64,000 bases of DNA from positions 3,906,001 to 3,970,000 of the forward strand of contig NZ_CP104877.1 of the NCBI RefSeq assembly GCF_025452095.1, in the 5' to 3' direction. Of this stretch, positions 60,370-64,000 are shown piece by piece. The notes beneath the pieces are model-generated. The model worked only from the letters and a program-made list of their open reading frames with translations. It searched no databases and was not told the DNA's origin. The first letter of the stretch is position 1, and every line of letters starts with the position of its first letter. A program made the position numbers and the translations under genes. Source of the stretch: Paenarthrobacter sp. JL.01a. GTDB lineage: Bacteria > Actinomycetota > Actinomycetes > Actinomycetales > Micrococcaceae.

Positions 60370-62343
60370 TTAGTCCATCCCGCGGAGGTCGAGGACCAGC
60401 TCGGACTCGCCGTCGGCCTGCAGGACCACGGGAATGCCCCAATCCTGCTGGTACAGGTGGCACGCGGCGTGGTCCGGGATCTCGCCGTCTTCGGTTTCGG
60501 GCCCATCGCATGCGGCAGCGCGGGCGGTGATGTGCAGGATGCCCTCGGGAACATCCGCCGAGAGTTCCAGCGTCCGCAGAAGGCCCACCGATGTCCCCCC
60601 GCCGGAAACCAACAGCTCAGGCGGGGTGGAGGAAATCTTCATTTGGGTGGGATCGCCCCAGCGGTCATCGAGTTTCTGCCCGGTGGGAGCCTTGAAGCGC
60701 ACCGCAAGCTCGAGTGTTCCGGGGGTCACCGGACTCTTGGGACGCTGCGTTTGCGATGCACCTTCGTCCACCTGGAGGGCTTCCTTGGGAATCGGCACCA
60801 GGACAAGCTGGTGCTTGTTCGACTCAACCACCACCAGCAGCGGGTCGCTGCCTTCGACTTGGACCACGACGACGTCACTCGGCTCGGCAAGGCCCCGCGC
60901 CAGTGTAGAGACGGACTTGGTAGCGGGGTCGTAGCGGCGCACAGCTCCGTTGTACGTGTCGGCAATCGCCACGGAGTTATCCGGCAGCACCGTCACTCCG
61001 AGGGGGTGCTGCAGGCGGGCTTCGGAAGCCTCGCCATCACGGAAGCCGAAATCGAACAGACCCTTGCCCACAGCGGTTTCCACCGTGACACCGGAATCGT
61101 TGATGACAAGACGGCGCAGGGATGAGGTCTCCGAGTCGGCTACCCAGATGTTGTCTTCGCCGTCGATCGCCAAGCCCGAGGACTGGGCGAACCAGGCTTC
61201 CTCCGCCTTGCCGTCAAGCAAGCCTTCCAGACCTGAGCCGGCAAGGATTGAGACCTCGTTGGCCAGCGGGTCGTAAGCGAAGATCTGGTGGGTGCCGGCC
61301 ATCGCGATGACGACCTTCTGAAGCTTTTCGCTCCACACGACATCCCAAGGGGAGGACAGCGAAACCTCGGTACCAAGACCCAGCGCTCCCACATCCACGG
61401 CGTCCCCGGCAAAGTCAGCCGGACCGTCGTCGTGATGTTCGGACCAGGTACCGGCACCGGAATCGGTGACACGGGCGGGGCCGGTGTCCAGCAGCCTTTG
61501 CACGCCGTTGCCGGCGATCGTCTGCACGTAGCCCGAACTTAGTGTCACGCCACGGAGGCGGTGGTTGACGGTGTCCGCCACAACCGCGTCGTAGCCGAGC
61601 TTCCAGGCAAGTTCGGACGGCAGCAAAGTGACACCCTGCGGTTCGTTGAACTGTGCAATTTCGGATTGCCCGTCCAGGTAGCCCTTGGTACCGGAGCCGA
61701 TCACGCGCTCGACGGTTTCCAGGTCGGGACGCAATTCCACCAAACGGTGATGGCCGGAGTCCACTACGAGGTAGTTGCCGTTGGCGAGCTGGGTTGCCTT
61801 GCCGGGGAACCGCAGGGTGCCCGACGTTGGCTCCGGGGCCACGTATGGGCCGTTGCCGCGGTGGAGGGTCCCCTTCGCTTCGTGTTCGGCGACGAGTTCT
61901 TCGAGAAGGACAGCGAGGCCGTCTGCGTGGCCCTCACCGGAAAGATGGGCCACGATGTAACCCTCTGGATCCACGACCACCAGCGTGGGCCATGCGCGGG
62001 CCGTGTAGGCCTTCCAGGTGGCGAGCTCGGGGTCGTCCAGGACCGGGTGGTGGATCTCGTAGCGCTCAACAGCCGATGCCAATGCGACGGGGTCTGCCTC
62101 ATGCTCGAACTTGGGCGAGTGCACGCCGACGGTCACCAAGACGTCCGAGTACTTCTCTTCCAGGGGGCGCAACTCATCGAGCACGTGCAGGCAGTTGATG
62201 CAGCAGAAGGTCCAGAAATCGAGCAGCACAATCTTGCCGCGCAGGGACTCGAGGCCCAGGGACTTGCCACCCGTATTGAGCCAGCCGCGGCCCTCGAGTT
62301 CGGAGGCCCGGACCCGGTGTTGGGTACGTACGGATTCGCTCAT
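60370..62343 (-). CDS. Thioredoxin-like / NHL-repeat protein (NHLRC2-like)
   Basis: A 657-residue protein. Residues about 10-160 form a thioredoxin-like domain with LRGKIVLLDFWTFCCINCLHVLDEL, where CCINC is the redox motif seen in NHLRC2 proteins, and later ARAWPTLVVVDPEG with the cis-Pro. The rest is a six-bladed NHL propeller (NYLVVDSGHHRLVEL; FNEPQGVTLLP; VVADTVNHRLRGVTL; IWVADSETSSLRRLVI; VAIADTYNGAVRRYDP), then a C-terminal beta domain with a Cys pair. No signal peptide is seen, so it is cytoplasmic. Its start overlaps the CopD/CtaG stop (TGATG), suggesting coexpression. Confidence 0.9.
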   Translation of the reverse strand: MSESVRTQHRVRASELEGRGWLNTGGKSLGLESLRGKIVLLDFWTFCCINCLHVLDELRPLEEKYSDVLVTVGVHSPKFEHEADPVALASAVERYEIHHPVLDDPELATWKAYTARAWPTLVVVDPEGYIVAHLSGEGHADGLAVLLEELVAEHEAKGTLHRGNGPYVAPEPTSGTLRFPGKATQLANGNYLVVDSGHHRLVELRPDLETVERVIGSGTKGYLDGQSEIAQFNEPQGVTLLPSELAWKLGYDAVVADTVNHRLRGVTLSSGYVQTIAGNGVQRLLDTGPARVTDSGAGTWSEHHDDGPADFAGDAVDVGALGLGTEVSLSSPWDVVWSEKLQKVVIAMAGTHQIFAYDPLANEVSILAGSGLEGLLDGKAEEAWFAQSSGLAIDGEDNIWVADSETSSLRRLVINDSGVTVETAVGKGLFDFGFRDGEASEARLQHPLGVTVLPDNSVAIADTYNGAVRRYDPATKSVSTLARGLAEPSDVVVVQVEGSDPLLVVVESNKHQLVLVPIPKEALQVDEGASQTQRPKSPVTPGTLELAVRFKAPTGQKLDDRWGDPTQMKISSTPPELLVSGGGTSVGLLRTLELSADVPEGILHITARAAACDGPETEDGEIPDHAACHLYQQDWGIPVVLQADGESELVLDLRGMD

Positions 62344-64000
62344 CAGCGTCCTTCCAGCTTGGTGTTCGGGTCACTCTGCCCGGAATTGTCGTTCGTGGGG
62401 CGCACAGCCGGGGCTGCGGTTGTGGCCCTGGCTGTGCGGCCCGACAGCTTGGCATCACGCTCAGCCAGCCGGGCAAACATATCGTTGTAAGCACTGAGAT
62501 CGGCGTCGTTATTCCTGTCGGCCGCGCGGTCCACCCGGCGCTTCTCCCGTTCATCGGACCGTGACCACATGACCGCCACGCCGATGGCCACCAGCAGCGT
62601 GGGAATTTCACCAATGCCCCAGGCCACTGCGCCGCCCAGTTGCTGGTCTCCCAAGGCCGTGGGACCCCAGGCACGGCCCAGGTCGCCGAAGTAGTCTGCC
62701 GCGAGCAGGCCGGTGCCGCCCATGATGGACACCCCGAAGAAGGCGTGGAATCCCATGGTCGCCAGAAGGAGCAGCAGGCGCATTGGGTAGGGCGCACGGC
62801 GAGGCAGGGGGTCGCTGCCGATCATACTCAGGACAAAGATGTATCCGGTCAGCAGGAAGTGCAGGTTCATGAGCTCGTGGCCAACGTGCTCCCGCATGGC
62901 CAGGCCGAAGAGGTCCGAGTAGTAGAACAAGACAATGGAGCCCGCGAAGTTGGCAGCCGCGAACAAGGGGTGCGTCACCACCTGCGAGAACCGGGAGTGC
63001 ACGAAGAGCAGCAGCCACTCGCGCAGGCCGCGGGAGCCGTGGGCACCCTCGCCGCGGGTTGGCAGCGCGCGCAGGGCCAGCGTCACGGGGGTGCCGAGAA
63101 CCAGGAAGATGGGCGCCACCATGGTGAGGGCCATGTGGTCCACCATATGCGCGGAGAACAGAACCCGGCCGTAGACGGCGGGCGGGCCGGACGTGATGTA
63201 GGTCAGGACCACCAGGCCGATCATCCAGTTCACGGTGCGGAAGGCAGACCACCGGTCTCCGCGCCGGCGGATCTTGACGATGCCCATGATGTAGGAGACG
63301 GCGCCGAACAAGGCAACGCCCACCCACAGCCAGTCAAAGCGCCACTCGGTCAGCCAACGCGCAGGGGTCAGCTCCGGTGGCAGCTCGTACCCGGACAGGA
63401 TGAACGACGGCGAGGCATCGGGCGCGTAGGTGGTGGGCTGCGGCGGAGCCGAGCGACCGAGCGCAACGGCAAGTCCCGACGTCGCGCCCATCACCAGCAG
63501 CTCAACCAAAACCAGTTGCCACAGCACCCGGCGGGCAGACATGGATCCGTTCTTCCCGAGCTGCGGAATAACCCATTGCCGGTGCATGAAACCGATGCCA
63601 CCCAGCACCAGCGTGGCCAGAGCCTTGGCAACAATGAGTTGGCCGTACGACGAGCCGAACAGGTCTGCGGGGTTGGTGACCCGGATGGCAGCATTGATGA
63701 CGCCCGAAGCGAACACCAGGACAAAAGCGAAGCCTGCCAAGGAGGAGAAACGACGGAGGGTCTGCTCTGTAATGTCCGCAGTTCCCGCCTGGCGTGAGCC
63801 GGTAAGGAGGCCCGACAGGACCGCCAGCATGATGATGCCGCCAACCCAAGTGGAGACGCCCACCAAGTGCAGGCCCAGGGAATTGATGGCGCCCTCGTGG
63901 TCGCTTGAACTCGAGGAATGGCCGATGAGTGCTGTGGGGATCAGCCCGATCAACGCGAGCACGAGCGTGAACGCCAGACCGGTCAGGGAGCGGACCCCGA
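62343..64000 (-). CDS. CopD / cytochrome c oxidase assembly (CtaG-like) membrane protein, partial
   Basis: At least 552 residues, with the N-terminus beyond the window. The visible first half is a CopD-like copper-resistance domain (GLHLVGVSTWVGGIIMLAVLSG; RRFSSLAGFAFVLVFASGVINAAIRV). The second is a CtaG/caa3-assembly domain (VLFSAHMVDHMALTMVAPIFLVLGTPVTLALRAL; MNLHFLLTGYIFVLSMIGSDPLP; FHAFFGVSIMG), with His and Met residues that may handle copper. Such fusions are typical of Actinobacteria and serve copper delivery to terminal oxidase. The charged C-terminal tail is cytoplasmic. Confidence 0.92.
   Translation of the reverse strand, partial: GVRSLTGLAFTLVLALIGLIPTALIGHSSSSSDHEGAINSLGLHLVGVSTWVGGIIMLAVLSGLLTGSRQAGTADITEQTLRRFSSLAGFAFVLVFASGVINAAIRVTNPADLFGSSYGQLIVAKALATLVLGGIGFMHRQWVIPQLGKNGSMSARRVLWQLVLVELLVMGATSGLAVALGRSAPPQPTTYAPDASPSFILSGYELPPELTPARWLTEWRFDWLWVGVALFGAVSYIMGIVKIRRRGDRWSAFRTVNWMIGLVVLTYITSGPPAVYGRVLFSAHMVDHMALTMVAPIFLVLGTPVTLALRALPTRGEGAHGSRGLREWLLLFVHSRFSQVVTHPLFAAANFAGSIVLFYYSDLFGLAMREHVGHELMNLHFLLTGYIFVLSMIGSDPLPRRAPYPMRLLLLLATMGFHAFFGVSIMGGTGLLAADYFGDLGRAWGPTALGDQQLGGAVAWGIGEIPTLLVAIGVAVMWSRSDEREKRRVDRAADRNNDADLSAYNDMFARLAERDAKLSGRTARATTAAPAVRPTNDNSGQSDPNTKLEGR

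Noticed and set aside
1..64000. CRISPR arrays, tRNA/rRNA genes, prophage or defence islands
   Set aside because: No regularly spaced repeats, tRNA-like cloverleafs or phage structural genes were recognised; the only mobile element is the IS at 41043-42491.

Overview
The window looks like chromosome of a high-GC actinobacterium of the Arthrobacter / Paenarthrobacter / Pseudarthrobacter group. This is inferred from G/C-ending codons, frequent GTG/TTG starts, AAGGAG-type ribosome sites, many ATGA/GTGA translational overlaps, LacI/ROK control of sugar operons and an actinobacterial CopD-CtaG gene. No rRNA, tRNA, CRISPR array or prophage was seen.

Layout. 1-2.3 kb: truncated MFS transporter, divergent LysR regulator, and a lone TIM-barrel isomerase. 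2.4-6.9 kb: a LacI repressor and a divergent three-gene operon (Gfo/Idh oxidoreductase, DUF993, TIM-barrel isomerase) ending in two strong hairpins. The same 15-bp operator lies upstream of this operon and of the lone isomerase. 7.1-8.9 kb: a frameshifted group II globin, a small ORF and a BrkB/YihY membrane protein. 9.0-13.0 kb: xylose block (ROK repressor divergent from xylA-xylB). 13.1-19.2 kb: arabinose block (LacI, araB-araD-araA-galM). 19.3-27.0 kb: an amino-compound block (ABC importer, Asp/Glu-racemase-fold protein, RidA, two LysR regulators, M20 hydrolase). 27.0-33.2 kb: rhamnose block (LacI divergent from rhaM, rhaI, bifunctional aldolase-dehydrogenase, rhaB). 33.3-35.9 kb: panD between two AEC transporters. 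36.0-40.9 kb: a trehalose-phosphatase-like/GH15 fusion with a lost HAD nucleophile, a luciferase-like monooxygenase and an orphan binding protein. 41.0-42.5 kb: an IS481-type insertion sequence. 42.5-47.2 kb: dehydratase, aldo/keto reductase with XRE regulator, GNAT, secreted VCBS-repeat protein. 47.4-57.5 kb: three flavin monooxygenases, DUF1684 and an amino-acid ABC importer, divergent from an FAD protein and a GNAT. 57.5-64 kb: HerA-like ATPase, membrane-anchored protein, thioredoxin-NHL protein and CopD/CtaG.

Together the first half is a pentose/deoxyhexose island in which each operon carries its own repressor and a readable operator. The most promising less-described system is the 47.4-57.5 kb flavin-monooxygenase/DUF1684/ABC cluster. 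It resembles, in gene families, loci that import S-modified cysteines and cleave them after N-acetylation, but DUF1684 has no established role there.

A second layer is a family of five ~67-72 bp palindromes at gene ends (19225, 26965, 35921, 40996/42492, 56855). Their outer arms are conserved and their inner arms vary, largely with pairing kept. One copy has been split by the IS481-type element, leaving a clean 15-bp target duplication.
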